Source: Arion vulgaris (Eukaryota > Mollusca > Gastropoda > Stylommatophora > Arionidae). Taken from it: DNA of 64,000 bases. Below are positions 13,201-20,300 of the stretch, one piece after another. The notes under the pieces are model-generated. The model was not told the DNA's origin and did not search any database. It was given only the letters and a program-made list of their open reading frames with translations. Each line of letters opens with the position of its first letter. The first letter of the stretch is position 1. Both the position numbers and the translations under genes were made by a program. The DNA lies in the NCBI GenBank assembly GCA_020796225.1, contig CM036756.1:54404616-54468615 (forward strand), written 5' to 3'.

Positions 13201-16200
13201 CCTTTAACATCTATCTAGAAACTGACCATATTGACCAATGTATCTGCCTGGAGTGTTATGAAGTCAGTTCAATAAACAATAAGAAACCTATGTTAACTAC
13301 GTGAATGAACAGGGCACTTACCGGTATACCTATTCTTTCTTGTGTTGGGAGCTTGTATAAATTTAAAAGACCATAGATTAGGTGCTGCAATGTGGTTTAA
13401 TATCTTTTGAGTGACAAGAGGTAGCAATTCAACTTTAAGAACAAGTAAAGAATTCTGACCCTTGGTAATAGCCTGAACTCCAGCATCTGCAAATAAGTGT
13501 TTTATGTAATACTTCTTAACATGTCTAGGAGCAAAAATGCGTTTAAAATACTTTTGAAATCTAAAGAAGAGCAAATATAGGTGATATGTTATATAAGCAA
13601 TGTCTATTGTCTTTCCTCAGGTGGATGATGAAATTGGTTGTCCACTCCTGCCATTAAGAATAGGGTGGGAGCTTTAATTTGCGTTCCAGGGCCAGATAAG
13701 TTGCCCTTGTGTTATATCCATGTTTATTTAGTGTGGTCTTGATATTGTCTTTCCATTTTTTTCTTGGTCTTCCCTTGGCTCTAGTACCTGATCTCTTTTT
13801 ACTGTATGCTATTATTGGTGGTTGGTTGTATTCCATTAATTTAAAACAAGCAATGTACTCTATTGTTTTATATTAATTGTTTAGCTACAATTAGGAGAAC
13901 AAAGTAATTCTCTCTGAGAATCTGTTTGCTAAGGCCATTACCATGTCTGACTCTCCGTCAAAGCGTCAGAAGGTTCAAAATGGTAGGTTGCTGTATGAGC
14001 GGATGTCATCTATCAAGGCTTTCAATTTCCAAGGACTTCACGTGGATAATGTCCTGGAAATGTGGGTGTTCATGGTAATGAGTAAACAGACAGGCTTGTA
14101 CCCACACCACCAGTTGTCTGGGTGTTCAAGATGGGAGAAGGGAAGGAAATGTCATTTGGATGCGAACACTTGTTTTCTTCATTCACACACTACAAATTCA
14201 GGAGTAGTCATGTTGCCTAATATAGCACCTTTGGCTGATTTTTGCACTAAGTCTTGCTTTCTATGTCACCAGTGTCCCTCATCATTCAAGTGAGCTTTAC
14301 TCCAACCTCAGAGGTACTTGTAATTTAAATCTCCAAGTAAATGATCAGGCTTTTCTGTATGTAGTCCAACCACTTACCATCTGCAGACCAATAATTTTTC
14401 TGTGGGCCATGAACCATGGAATTTCCATGGCATGTGGTCACGGAATAATTATATCAGGTGACTAATTGGTGACCACAGAATAATTAGATGATTTTATCAA
14501 CAGTCTTTGGGTTATCTAACCTGATGATGGATAAGTTCAGTTTTATTTAACTATAAAATATGAACTAAATGCTTTTTAAAAATATAACCTGAAAATGTTA
14601 CAAACCTGTTACATAGTTCAGTCTACTCAAAATAAGAACTTCCAGTTTGCAGCCTGACTGCCCTAGAAGATGTAATACTTTATCTGTTATTTGGTCACAT
14701 CTGAAATACAAAATGATTATATGTGTAATTCAATACAATTATGAAGCTGAAATTTTTTACTGGAGATAATTTTTACTATCTAAAGACCGCTTTGGATGTC
14801 TTTCAATCAAAGGTCCCAAACGTAATTATCTTTAAAGACGAAATATTAGAGATTAATGAAGATCATCACTGTGAGCATCAGTAGCTTAAGTGATAGTGAG
14901 CTCGATCACAACCCAAGAGTACCTGATTCAAACTCTGCTGCGGTCAAGTTTGGACGCAAATTAGTTCACTTGGATTTTTACTGACTAAAAATAGATCTCA
15001 CCATTCAGAAAGCAATGGCAAACTACTGAACGTCTAAGTAGTGCCTCGAAAATCGACGACTCGTTTACTGTTGTTGATGGCTATGTCCTGTAAAGGATAG
15101 GCTACAATATTTGAAAGCCATCGTTACAGCTCTTCACAATCACTACCTTGTCATGGTGGGAAGTTTGCACACCACCATGATTCAGAAAGCTATGTTGACA
15201 AGGACTTTGCTTTATGACAGAAGCATCACTATTTAGACCATGTCAGGCTAGTTGAATAAAAAAGGGCACACAAAATTTGACTTCATGATCCTCCAGGTTG
15301 ATGGTTATGCAAAAAGCTGACATAAAAATACTCCTGTAAAAAATATTGTGTTACGGAAACAGAAGCAAGAGATAACTTTGCTGTAGCAGGTAAATGGAGT
15401 GAGGTCAATCAGGCAACTGGTTTCATGAAGGAGGGAGATCAAACCTGAAAGAAAGCTTCCAACCAAATAGCTAACCTTTTATCTCTAACATGCACATCTG
15501 TTATCGGATATTGGAATGTACAAATGTGGAGAATAACTGTATAAAGAGAGATAAATGATTGTGGACTGACATGGGAAACAATTGATAGAAATATGCAGAA
15601 TAGCAACAATGGAAATGTCTTGTGGAAGCATTATGTATCAAATGGGACACAAAGAGGAGAAAGATAGATCATCACAGTAGCATGTACAGGTCCATATGTG
15701 CTCTGATCTCCTTCCCACTATATTTACCGGTGTATAACAACTAACCATACCAGTTCTATGTTGATTAATCAAGTGTCTCAAGACTCTACCAAGTATTTGT
15801 GTCTGGCAGTTCCCATTTTCACACCAGTCTTTTGCACTCTGGATAGGGATACAGATTTATAAATGTTTTCAAAGTTACCTCTACATTTTACTCTTCAATG
15901 GTACTGACGATATTTTCACTATCCATTGAACGTCTTTCCTCGAATGTCATGGAAGGAGGCATACCACAAAGAGAAGAGGAAGACTACAGAGAAGATGGAT
16001 TCAGGATGTGACTGATGGTTTGAACATGACGGCTGCAGAGGCGGGACATCCGGCCTATGAGAAAGAGAGAAGTTCTGGAGGACTGTTGGGGTGACAAAGT
16101 TCTGCTCAAGACAAGCTATTTGATGATGATGATTGAATGTCCTTCCTCGACCACCGCTGTATCAGCCAGGTGATCTGCACGCTCATTGACTTGTTGTACT

Positions 16201-17173
16201 CTAACATGGCCTAATACCAAAATAAAGGTTAAATGGGTCATTTTGATGTGCTCAATGTGACAAACCCTTCCTGACTTATACAACCAGCCTAAATTTATGG
16301 TCTTAAGCATATTCATTGTTGTTTAGTATACAGGCATGTGTGAATTTTTGTGTACTCTAGTTCAGAATATGTACTCTCATTCAAGTTCTAGAAGAAAGTG
16401 GACATTGCAAATCTGAACTTTTCCAACTAGCTATATATACTGACCAGCTTATTACATTTCTGGACATCAAAATAACTATACAATAGATTCCTGGATATTC
16501 AAATATACCAAAAAAAATTTGCACTAATCTTCTTCTTTTGTTGTCACACTGTTACTGGGTTGTTGCACAGTGTTGTGGTTTTCTGTTTTTGTCTTGCGCT
16601 GTTCTAGTGGCTTGGCTGATAGATATTTTTGCTTTTTTGACAGAATGCCATATATTTATAATTTTTGGGTGGTCTTCATCTCGCATTCTGTCCTGATGTT
16701 CTGCTGTATACAGTGGAGTTTGGTTGCATTCTTATTAAGTGGCTGAACCACTTCATTCTTTATTTCCCAATGTAATTCAAGCAAGGTTCTGTGTCAACTT
16801 TCTTTCTTATGCTGATGACGCTGTCTTTTCTGGTGTTGTTGGTAACTGTTGTTGGTAACTTTTCATAGGCATCGTATTTCACATGTAAATATTTTTTGCA
16901 ATTTTGTAATAATGGCTACATAAAACTATACAATTTACATCAACAGTAATACTACCTAACTACTCACCCTCGTAAATTAATATGCCTAAGTGCTGATGTG
17001 AAAAGATTTCTGTTAATATGCATCAAATGATCAGGAAAGAAATGATCATGGCAGGCCAGGCGTTCAATAAGTATTTCTTTGTACATGGTTGGGAGCATGG
17101 ATCCTAGATTAGGATAACTGGTCAAGCACTGTTCCACACATTTTAAGCACAAGTCACTAAGTTTCCAAACCAT
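1099..17173 (-). CDS. Leucine-rich-repeat protein, AMN1/ZYG11/FBXL-like (9 exons, 3' incomplete)
   Basis: Exons in order: 17173-16968, 14700-14606, 13486-13322, 11248-11145, 8456-8377, 6945-6897, 4195-3959, 1393-1312, 1265-1099. Every junction has an AG acceptor and GT donor and all phases agree, giving 395 codons without a stop. The first ~60 residues ([18 protein letters not shown] region) resemble the N-terminal box before the repeats in AMN1 and ZYG11 proteins. Repeats of the Cys-containing LRR type follow, e.g. [70 protein letters not shown] and [14 protein letters not shown]. Such proteins usually choose substrates for ubiquitin ligases; no F-box or VHL box is visible, so function is inference. 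The strong donor after exon 9 predicts a further exon left of the window. Family assignment is less sure than the exon structure. Confidence 0.78.
1312..1393 (-). CDS. LRR gene exon 8
   Basis: Acceptor gtgaatttag, donor ATAG|gtgtgt. Encodes [19 protein letters not shown] then TMLKSIHI, a clean Cys-containing LRR. The polypyrimidine tract is weak, so the exact start could shift. Confidence 0.7.
1650..1855 (-). mobile_element. SINE-F copy (tRNA-like head)
   Basis: Reverse complement reads ggcgaactactgaaagtata and ggtgcctagaaaatcaatga, matching 15.02-15.09 kb (+) and 61.31-61.39 kb (-). The head, near 1770-1850, has degenerate A and B boxes (gagcagcggtagtgaactc; ggttaaaactc). Confidence 0.55.
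2010..2090 (+). mobile_element. SINE-A 5' fragment
   Basis: Reads gtgtgttgccacaaggaaga followed by caaagaatagtaacactgtgacctacaagg, the SINE-A head; truncated after ~80 bp. Confidence 0.6.
2235..2895 (+). pseudogene. LINE-1 reverse-transcriptase tail
   Basis: Frameshifted C-terminal RT region: [18 protein letters not shown], then [20 protein letters not shown], then a Gly/Arg-rich [11 protein letters not shown] block. It ends tgctcaggacaagctatttg(atg)n. Same family at 7.89-8.34, 15.95-16.13, 24.84-25.01 and 35.16-35.37 kb. No catalytic RT motifs remain. Confidence 0.8.
2935..3218 (+). mobile_element. SINE-A copy
   Basis: Runs from the gttgtgttttgcatcttgcc head through caaagaatagtacccctgtg and ggctcagatcacatacaaatc to a ggtcgatatggagtgtttga tail with gaagaag. 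Confidence 0.85.
3415..3545 (+). mobile_element. LINE 3'-end fragment (48-kb family)
   Basis: Contains gacatctcatggcatggaaa and ggagataagttagtgaagatccatgatc..., ending catgatgatgatga, matching the 3' end of the LINE at 47.73-48.72 kb. Confidence 0.55.
3550..3890 (+). pseudogene. LINE-2 RT tail
   Basis: Reads [16 protein letters not shown], then a frameshifted [12 protein letters not shown], the conserved atacaaagcaaaaagctgtcc segment and a 3' tip tcctgacactgtgaggcaaa. Same family inverted at 43.93-44.40 kb. Confidence 0.7.
3959..4195 (-). CDS. LRR gene exon 7
   Basis: Acceptor atatttgcag, donor ACCAAG|gtttgt, 79 whole codons. Encodes [20 protein letters not shown], a [19 protein letters not shown] repeat and [19 protein letters not shown]. 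The acceptor and first ~50 exon bases are the seed of the 74-bp array directly upstream. Confidence 0.82.
4140..5381 (-). repeat. 74-bp tandem array built from a 3' splice site plus exon start
   Basis: About 16 near-identical copies (one of 73 bp). In gene orientation each unit holds cctcaatatatttgcag, the first ~50 bases of exon 7 (TTGTTTCAAGC ... AGTTACTGTAG), then gagaattcctcaa leading to the next acceptor. The exon-proximal copy is the real exon 7 border. 74 bp is close to one LRR (about 25 residues) but not a multiple of three, so successive copies change frame. Confidence 0.9.
5382..5622 (+). mobile_element. SINE-A copy with 10-bp target duplication
   Basis: Flanked by gaaacaactg at 5372-5381 and 5623-5632. 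The 241-bp insert runs from tcgcatgtgtgttgccgggg to gtggtcgaagtagaa and defines the element's ends. The target is the end of the 74-bp array, so it inserted after the array or its seed existed. Confidence 0.88.
5633..5712 (-). repeat. Diverged copy of the 74-bp unit
   Basis: Minus strand reads tttcaagcctgcacacagat, then ctgtagcagatttagtcaat leading to ataattgcag. Clearly related to exon 7 and to the array unit but much older; possibly the ancestral upstream duplicate. Confidence 0.65.
5955..6250 (-). pseudogene. LINE-3 RNase H C-terminal fragment
   Basis: Minus strand encodes [20 protein letters not shown] then QNAIRM, matching the post-RNase H segment [20 protein letters not shown] at 7.2 kb. 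No intact domain. Confidence 0.55.
6395..6525. repeat. Short dispersed repeat (cgatataggggaagactgc)
   Basis: The segment ttactgcagtcttcccctat followed by atcgataat recurs at 28.24-28.28 kb and inverted at 9.24-9.33 kb, with nearby ttattacgt in two copies. Nature unknown. Confidence 0.5.
6720..6860 (+). mobile_element. LINE-3 3' end
   Basis: Contains cgagccacaggaaccatcag, ttgatatctgttggggagac and tagtaacaaataaccaataact, the 3' terminus shared with 13.13, 26.10, 27.12 and 59.51 kb. Confidence 0.7.
6897..6945 (-). CDS. LRR gene exon 6
   Basis: Acceptor gtttccaacag, donor ATAAAG|gtaaga. Completes an Arg codon, then [16 protein letters not shown]. Only 49 bp, but phase and LRR pattern (LxLxxA) fit both neighbours. 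Confidence 0.78.
6985..7135 (+). mobile_element. SINE-E copy
   Basis: Reads ggtacagtgctcgcctctcg, then a taatcaggctattgtccagtg body ending in ggtcaagttcttaattc. Related to 32.69-32.80 and 63.00-63.16 kb. The head is tRNA-like but degenerate. Confidence 0.45.
7140..7215 (-). pseudogene. LINE RT fragment
   Basis: Minus strand encodes [20 protein letters not shown], equal in position to SLSVEVRMRVIQCYIELIL of the 48-kb RT. Confidence 0.6.
7216..7500 (+). pseudogene. LINE-3 RNase H C-terminal fragment
   Basis: Encodes [18 protein letters not shown], then [28 protein letters not shown] is the distal RNase H motif of I/Jockey-type LINEs. Confidence 0.7.
7560..7895 (-). pseudogene. LINE-5 RNase H fragment
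   Basis: Minus strand encodes [20 protein letters not shown] with following [12 protein letters not shown], i.e. the GHxxxxGNxxAD RNase H motif. The downstream frame degenerates. Confidence 0.78.
7896..8345 (+). pseudogene. LINE-1 RT tail, long open segment
   Basis: Encodes [59 protein letters not shown] and [18 protein letters not shown]. Best copy of the LINE-1 C-terminus here. A frameshift precedes it (VATYGCES reads in another frame). Confidence 0.85.
8377..8456 (-). CDS. LRR gene exon 5
   Basis: Acceptor ataactaacag, donor AGAAG|gtcagt. Encodes [20 protein letters not shown] then SCPNLR, the best single Cys-containing LRR in the gene. It lies between a LINE-1 tail and a LINE-3 copy on the other strand. 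Confidence 0.85.
8520..9135 (+). pseudogene. LINE-3 RNase H domain and 3' end
   Basis: Encodes [20 protein letters not shown], then [12 protein letters not shown] (Glu motif), [15 protein letters not shown] (Asp motif) and [16 protein letters not shown], where the usual last Asp is Asn. Stops and shifts throughout. Ends with ggagatcgtagcacctatgg. Confidence 0.8.
9240..9335. repeat. Short dispersed repeat, inverted copy
   Basis: atcgatatagggggagactgcagtaaaa type sequence, the inverse of the copies at 6.5 and 28.25 kb. Confidence 0.45.
9425..9655 (-). mobile_element. SINE-B copy
   Basis: Minus strand reads ggtctcggtgactaagggg, B box gggtttgaatccag, the body taagattgttccgggagtta and an end cggtgcaatc-like. 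Near full length. Confidence 0.8.
9765..10012 (-). mobile_element. SINE-A copy
   Basis: Begins cttcgaacgctccatatcgacc and continues through gatctgagcctaagagcgat and aagtaggccagcacattaga to agtgctactattctttgct. Confidence 0.85.
10040..10150 (-). pseudogene. LINE RNase H fragment
   Basis: Minus strand encodes [20 protein letters not shown], an RNase H distal motif. About 110 bp only. Confidence 0.6.
10235..10471 (+). mobile_element. SINE-B copy
   Basis: tgttgcgaagtggttaagc head, gggttcaaatctgg B box, ggattgttgctagagctaca body and a cggagccatataggataacc end. Confidence 0.82.
10472..10598. repeat. 19-bp minisatellite
   Basis: About 6.7 copies of ttctattcttatatagaag. The unit is partly self-complementary (ttctat ... 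atagaa). It starts exactly at the 3' end of the preceding SINE-B. Confidence 0.9.
10600..11140. other. AT-rich intron, nothing recognised
   Basis: Intron 4 of the LRR gene. No repeats shared with the rest of the window and no open frames of note. Confidence 0.4.
11145..11248 (-). CDS. LRR gene exon 4
   Basis: Acceptor cttttattttag, donor CTT|gtgagt. Encodes [20 protein letters not shown] then [15 protein letters not shown]. Phase-compatible with exons 3 and 5; the Leu spacing suits an LRR. Confidence 0.8.
11400..11640 (-). mobile_element. LINE C-terminal fragment, same family as the seed of the 40-bp array
   Basis: Shares ccacaaactgggcagtcag-type sequence, ggtttccccaaagctt and acatgttgcttctcag with 50.00-50.19 kb. 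The minus strand reads as a degenerate Cys/His-rich LINE C-terminus. Confidence 0.6.
11690..11935 (+). mobile_element. SINE-D copy
   Basis: tRNA-like head cggttgagtagttgttagtg, a gcttcttaggcgtgtggtcc anticodon-side stretch and B box gggttcaattcc, then the body ctgggtaccaggaaaagcac. A related head occurs at 56.28-56.41 kb. Confidence 0.7.
12000..12660 (-). pseudogene. LINE-5 RNase H plus Cys/His C-terminus
   Basis: Reading down the minus strand with frameshifts: [36 protein letters not shown], [20 protein letters not shown], then [20 protein letters not shown]. The CxC...H..C block after RNase H is typical of I/Jockey-type LINEs. At least three frame breaks. Confidence 0.8.
12790..13035 (+). 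mobile_element. SINE-B copy
   Basis: gagtttgaatctgtactgtg B-box region, then ctctgttcacgagtgcattt, the ggtggtgtgacattttcgtg body and a gaccaagccatatggagaaa end. The head is diverged. Confidence 0.7.
13035..13090 (-). mobile_element. LINE-2 3' tip
   Basis: tctccaaacctgttttgcctcacagtgtc is the inverse of the LINE-2 terminus. Confidence 0.55.
13130..13292 (+). mobile_element. LINE-3 3' end
   Basis: ggcacctgagagacagaata, ccacaggaaccatcagcatg, a degraded ggagtg motif and caataaacaataagaaacc. Decayed terminus. Confidence 0.6.
13322..13486 (-). CDS. LRR gene exon 3
   Basis: Acceptor ttatttgcag, donor ACCG|gtaagt. Encodes [37 protein letters not shown] and [17 protein letters not shown]. With exon 2 it completes the VTDAGVQAI repeat. 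Confidence 0.85.
13610..13845 (-). pseudogene. LINE C-terminal fragment
   Basis: Minus strand encodes [20 protein letters not shown], then [21 protein letters not shown] near copy of its end is at 45.14-45.25 kb. Confidence 0.65.
13943..14293 (+). CDS. Unrecognised ORF, doubtful
   Basis: 116 codons starting in a good context (accATGt). The start [13 protein letters not shown] has a basic patch like a nuclear-localisation signal, and a possible donor (AATG|gtaggt) follows residue 13-14. The remainder shows no family. It lies opposite intron 2 of the LRR gene. It may be a first exon of a plus-strand gene, or chance. Confidence 0.2.
   Translation: MSDSPSKRQKVQNGRLLYERMSSIKAFNFQGLHVDNVLEMWVFMVMSKQTGLYPHHQLSGCSRWEKGRKCHLDANTCFLHSHTTNSGVVMLPNIAPLADFCTKSCFLCHQCPSSFK
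14606..14700 (-). CDS. LRR gene exon 2
   Basis: Acceptor ttgtatttcag, donor ACAG|gtttgt. Encodes [18 protein letters not shown] then [13 protein letters not shown], an unmistakable Cys-containing LRR. Confidence 0.87.
14874..15095 (+). mobile_element. SINE-F copy
   Basis: Head agtagcttaagtgatagtgagc (A-box-like) and ctgattcaaactctgc (B-box-like), body gcaatggcaaactactgaac and end tcgtttactgttgttgatgg. Confidence 0.6.
15500..15680 (+). pseudogene. LINE-4 C-terminal fragment
   Basis: Encodes a degraded [20 protein letters not shown] stretch and [17 protein letters not shown]. Same segment at 30.88-31.02 kb. Confidence 0.5.
15680..15850. repeat. Dispersed repeat shared with 35.5 kb
   Basis: gctctgatctccttcccact, a ttgattaatcaagtgtctc stretch and tttgtgtctggcagttccca recur at 35.53-35.69 kb. 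Type unknown. Confidence 0.6.
15945..16135 (+). mobile_element. LINE-1 3' tail
   Basis: gaagatggattcaggatgtg, gaacatgacggctgcagagg and gacaagctatttgatgatga; truncated. Confidence 0.75.
16125..16325 (-). pseudogene. LINE RNase H fragment
   Basis: Minus strand encodes [20 protein letters not shown] then [13 protein letters not shown], an RNase H distal motif. Confidence 0.65.
16535..16870 (-). pseudogene. LINE-2-like C-terminal fragment
   Basis: Shares cagtgttgtggttttctgtttttgtcttgcg and the caatgtaattcaagcaaggt segment with the better copy at 20.93-21.34 kb. Ends directly upstream of LRR exon 1's donor region. Confidence 0.65.
16968..17173 (-). CDS. LRR gene exon 1 (start codon)
   Basis: Start ATG at 17173 (aattcaagATGG), donor CGAGG|gtgagt. 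Encodes [40 protein letters not shown] and [13 protein letters not shown]. The Met was chosen as the first in frame with a sensible N-terminal box; an acceptor (ttttttag) 57-63 bp upstream suggests a separate 5' UTR exon. Confidence 0.82.
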
Positions 17174-17329
17174 CTTGAATTATTTTAGCCAATTAAATGT
17201 GGTCCTGGTTTAAAAATCTAAAAAATATCAGAAAAATAAGAGGATGATCTTCTTGATCAGATAAATAAACAAGTATTTATGGACAGGAAGATTGCTCATA
17301 ATTATTATTCACGATTTCTCAAGCAGATG

Positions 17330-17455
17330 TCATTACAGGATGCAAACATTTCAAAATAATTGAATGATTTTTCTCGAGACATAAGCTCACATAGTTCTGT
17401 ATCTCCCCACCAACATCTTCTAATGTTTCCATTATTTCATTGTTACTTTTTTCAG
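17330..17455 (-). CDS. Possible terminal exon of an unidentified minus-strand gene
   Basis: Open frame SNNEIMETLEDVGGEIQNYV, SLCLEKNHSIILKCLHPVMT, SA, stop at about 17331-17329, with gaataataat 12 bp later as a possible poly(A) signal. The composition looks coding and is non-repetitive in this window. A SINE-B abuts its 5' side, so an acceptor cannot be confirmed. Family not recognised. Confidence 0.3.
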
Positions 17456-17640
17456 AGGGCTCTGTATCTAAGTGGTTAAGCTGCTGCCTTGCATTCCAAA
17501 GGTCTAGAGTTTTAAACCAGATCACACTTTTCTGTTCCAGAGTGCATTTTTTCCTGGGATTCTTAGGATTGTTGCTGGAGCTATGGAGATTATCGTTTGA
17601 GGACATTAGTCATAATTTTGCTTTCAGTAAATCATGGGGA
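17452..17640 (+). mobile_element. SINE-B copy, 3' truncated
   Basis: tctgtatctaagtggttaagc A box, gtctagagttttaaaccag degenerate B box, then gattgttgctggagctatgg. Confidence 0.75.
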
Positions 17641-17713
17641 AAAAAATCATTTCAATTGTAGACCTTTACCATATTATTTTTCTGATGTGCAAATAAGTTG
17701 ATTATTAATTGTA

Positions 17714-17845
17714 TTAATAAAAGTAACTGTGATAACTTCTTTTGTCTACATTTTGTATGTTAAAATTAAATCTATCATTTAATTTCAGTAAAGCTTCCAA
17801 TTGGTTAACCATATTGTAACGTATGATAAAGCTCACTGCTAAATA
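17714..17845 (-). other. Weak coding candidate
   Basis: Minus strand MVNQLEALLKLNDRFNFNIQ then NVDKRSY is open and amphipathic, but no clear acceptor or donor was found. It might be an upstream exon of the gene ending at 17.33 kb, or chance. Confidence 0.15.
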
Positions 17846-17849
17846 GATG

Positions 17850-18015
17850 CAGTGGATACAAGGGAAAAAGTTTATCCCTACAAAAGATGGACCCCAGAAA
17901 TAACAGAGACAGTGAAAGACAACATGTACAAAGCACAAATAAGAGCCTGTTTTAGAAGTCTCTTCGTATCCTGATGCTGTGAGGTAAAACAGGATTAGAA
18001 AAAGAGGATGAAGAA
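17850..18015 (+). mobile_element. LINE-2 3' end
   Basis: agatgcagtggatacaaggg, then ataacagagacagtgaaaga and the terminus cctgatgctgtgaggtaaaa. Confidence 0.7.
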
Positions 18016-18281
18016 AATAAAGACAACTAAATGATTATTATGTAATTAATAAATGCACTAATTTTATTTTTTTAAATTTTTTTACTTAACATGTCTTGCT
18101 ATTAAATAAATGAAAATCATCCCAGTAGGCCCCTATACATTTGTAAGTGTGAGACATTCTGGTGTAATTTTTCAACAAGGAGCCTCAAAGTTTCTTATAG
18201 CTTAGGGACTCAACAACTTACTCCGTCCCTATTATATCATCACCATCAATCCTCATGGAGCCTAAAGGCACACAAAAAATC

Positions 18282-18375
18282 GATTTGTAGCCTACCTTTC
18301 ACTAGGGTATCCGAATCTTCGTAAATAGATTTGTAGCCTACCTTTCACTAGGGTATCCGAATCTTCGTGAATAGT
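18282..18375. repeat. Tandem duplication, ~47 bp x2
   Basis: Two copies of gatttgtagcctacctttca followed by ctagggtatccgaatcttcgt. Confidence 0.85.
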
Positions 18376-18384
18376 TTAGGGTTT

Positions 18385-18570
18385 TTTCCGTCTCCATCAA
18401 AGCTGATTGCTTTTGGCACTTTTGCTATTTACAGAGTGGGGTCGCCGGCCCCACCTCTGACCCTCTTTGTCGACTTTTACGACATGCAAGAGGAGACAGT
18501 AGTTCTATTCGTCCCTGCCACACTACCACAGAAACCACACGGGAGACATTATATTATTATTATTATATGA
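18385..18570 (-). mobile_element. SINE-A3, third element with the shared SINE core
   Basis: Contains gtcgacttttacgacatgcaag and agtagttctattcgtccctg, parallel to cgcctcttacgacatgc ... tggttctattctt in SINE-A2, with a different head (gtcgccggccccacctctga) and an (att)n run. Confidence 0.5.
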
Positions 18571-18597
18571 GATGTGTAATAAAGACTGGATTACAAA

Positions 18598-18738
18598 CTT
18601 TGGATTCTCCGTAAGAAGTTTATTCTTAATGTTCATGTTTGTTTGCCAATACACCCTCAGCCCTGATATAACCATAAAATCTAGTCATTGTGTTGAAGAG
18701 CGTCGTCCGGTTTAAAGAGGCTTTAATATGGTCACGCT
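18598..18738 (+). repeat. Dispersed ~140-bp repeat
   Basis: ggattctccgtaagaagttt, ttcatgtttgtttgccaata, ctgatataaccataaaatct and ggtttaaagaggcttt. Other copies at 33.95-34.08 (-) and 55.86-55.99 kb (+). Confidence 0.75.
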
Positions 18739-18739
18739 T

Positions 18740-19145
18740 TAATTCCCTTAAAAAAATAAACATCAAGTCGATTAGCGGTGTACACTGTTAAGTCGGGAAA
18801 ATTTAGTTTTTTTAAAAACTCCAGTAATGTAAACAAACGCTGACTGTACCGAAGTAGCAACTAATTTTTTTAATACGTTTTATTATCGTTTGAAACATGT
18901 GAACCTTTAAAAACTACATTGTTATATAAAGATTTGATGCGACTTGAAACATACCGATATATGATGTATTTGCAGCCAGCAAGAATATGATTTATCCGTA
19001 CCCGGAAGATGACTATAGGTGTATTTTTGACTATTTCTAAATATAGTAAACACAAAGTTAACCAATTATTTCTATGAAATAGCTGAGTCAACACTGGCGG
19101 CAAAATTAAACATATAGATAGAATATGTCGAAGATAAGATAAATA
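18740..19145. other. No recognised feature
   Basis: AT-rich spacer between two repeat clusters; only short chance ORFs. Confidence 0.35.
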
Positions 19146-19149
19146 GTTA

Positions 19150-20165
19150 GTAGTGTTTTATAATCATAGTAGGCGTAGGCTAGTGTTTGGAATCAGTAAA
19201 CATCTCATCAAGGTCTGCAAGAGTTTATACATTTCAAGTGAAAGTTACATAAGAACAAAAGCCGGAACATCAAACACATTCATAGTAAACTCAGGAGTTA
19301 GACAGGGATGTGTGCTCTCCCACTGCTGTTTATAACATACATGGACAACATAAGTAGAGAAGCAGGAATAGAGGAAGAAAATAATATTTTAGAACTTTTA
19401 TTTGCAGATGACCAAGTACTGATTGCAGAAAACGAAGAATCTCTTCAGAACCATTTGAGCTTAGATGTGTAATTACCATCAAGGGGGAGGAGTACAACAT
19501 GAAAATAAATAGAGACAATGGCAATAAGTAGACAGCCAGAAAACCTCACAATACAACTCCAGAAAGTAGAAATAAAACAAACAAATGAGGCCAAATACTT
19601 AAGAGCAATTTTCACAGCAGATGGAAGTATCGATAGCGAAATCATCAATCGTTGCACAAAAGCTAACCAAGTACTGGGACAGTTAACACCACAGTTGTCA
19701 CATAAAGAGATACCGCTAACAACTAAAGCAAATCTCATAAGAACGATTTTCTGGTCAACACTATGTTACCAGTGTCAAGCATGGCCAATAACAGCAGCTA
19801 ATGAGCGGGAAATCATAACGACAGAGATGAGGTGTATTAGAAGAGCTGCAGGTGTGACAATAAGAGACAAAATTAGAAATGAAGAAATCAGAAGAAGACT
19901 GGATGTGAAACCAGTCATGCAATTCATAAAAGAACAACAGATTAAATGGTTTGGACACCTGACAAGAATGCCCTGGTATCGCCTACCACAGAGAGCCACA
20001 CAGAGTACAAGGCAAGAGAAAGACCACGCAAAAGATGTAGCGACGGCATCTAGAACAGCCTTACGAAAATGAACATCAGCTTACAAAGTGCTTAAACATC
20101 AGCTTAAAACAAGCACACACAAGATCACTACTTCCTCCCCTTCCCCCACCCACACACACACTTAT
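19150..20165 (+). pseudogene. LINE-2-like reverse transcriptase, 3' half
   Basis: SGVRQGCVLSHCCL is RT motif with RQG; then, one frame over, LFADDQVLIAENEESLQNHL holds the catalytic Asp-Asp box. A 184-codon open stretch from 19518 carries FTADGSIDSEIINRCTKANQ, QCQAWPITAANEREIITTEM, RCIRRAAGVTIRDKIRNEEI and IKWFGHLTRMP. Three frame breaks. Ends in an A/C-rich tail (cacacacactt). Confidence 0.85.
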
Positions 20166-20224
20166 ATAAAAAAGTAAATGGTGGAAGAGAAGAAGAAAAA
20201 GTGTTTTACAAAGCATGAGTGAGG

Positions 20225-20300
20225 AGCATCATTAGATTTCTGAGTGATAAAATGCGTCGTAGAAATTGGATGTGTTGGTCTACTTGTAGGCGCATAACTT
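20225..20300 (+). mobile_element. SINE-A fragment, inverted to its neighbour
   Basis: gcgtcgtagaaattggatgtg, then ggtctacttgtaggcgcata. It meets a minus-strand SINE-A at about 20300. Confidence 0.7.

Noticed and set aside
19150..20072. Functional reverse-transcriptase gene
   Set aside because: Frame changes between the RQG motif, the FADD box and the 3' open stretch, and no N-terminal half; a dead LINE copy.
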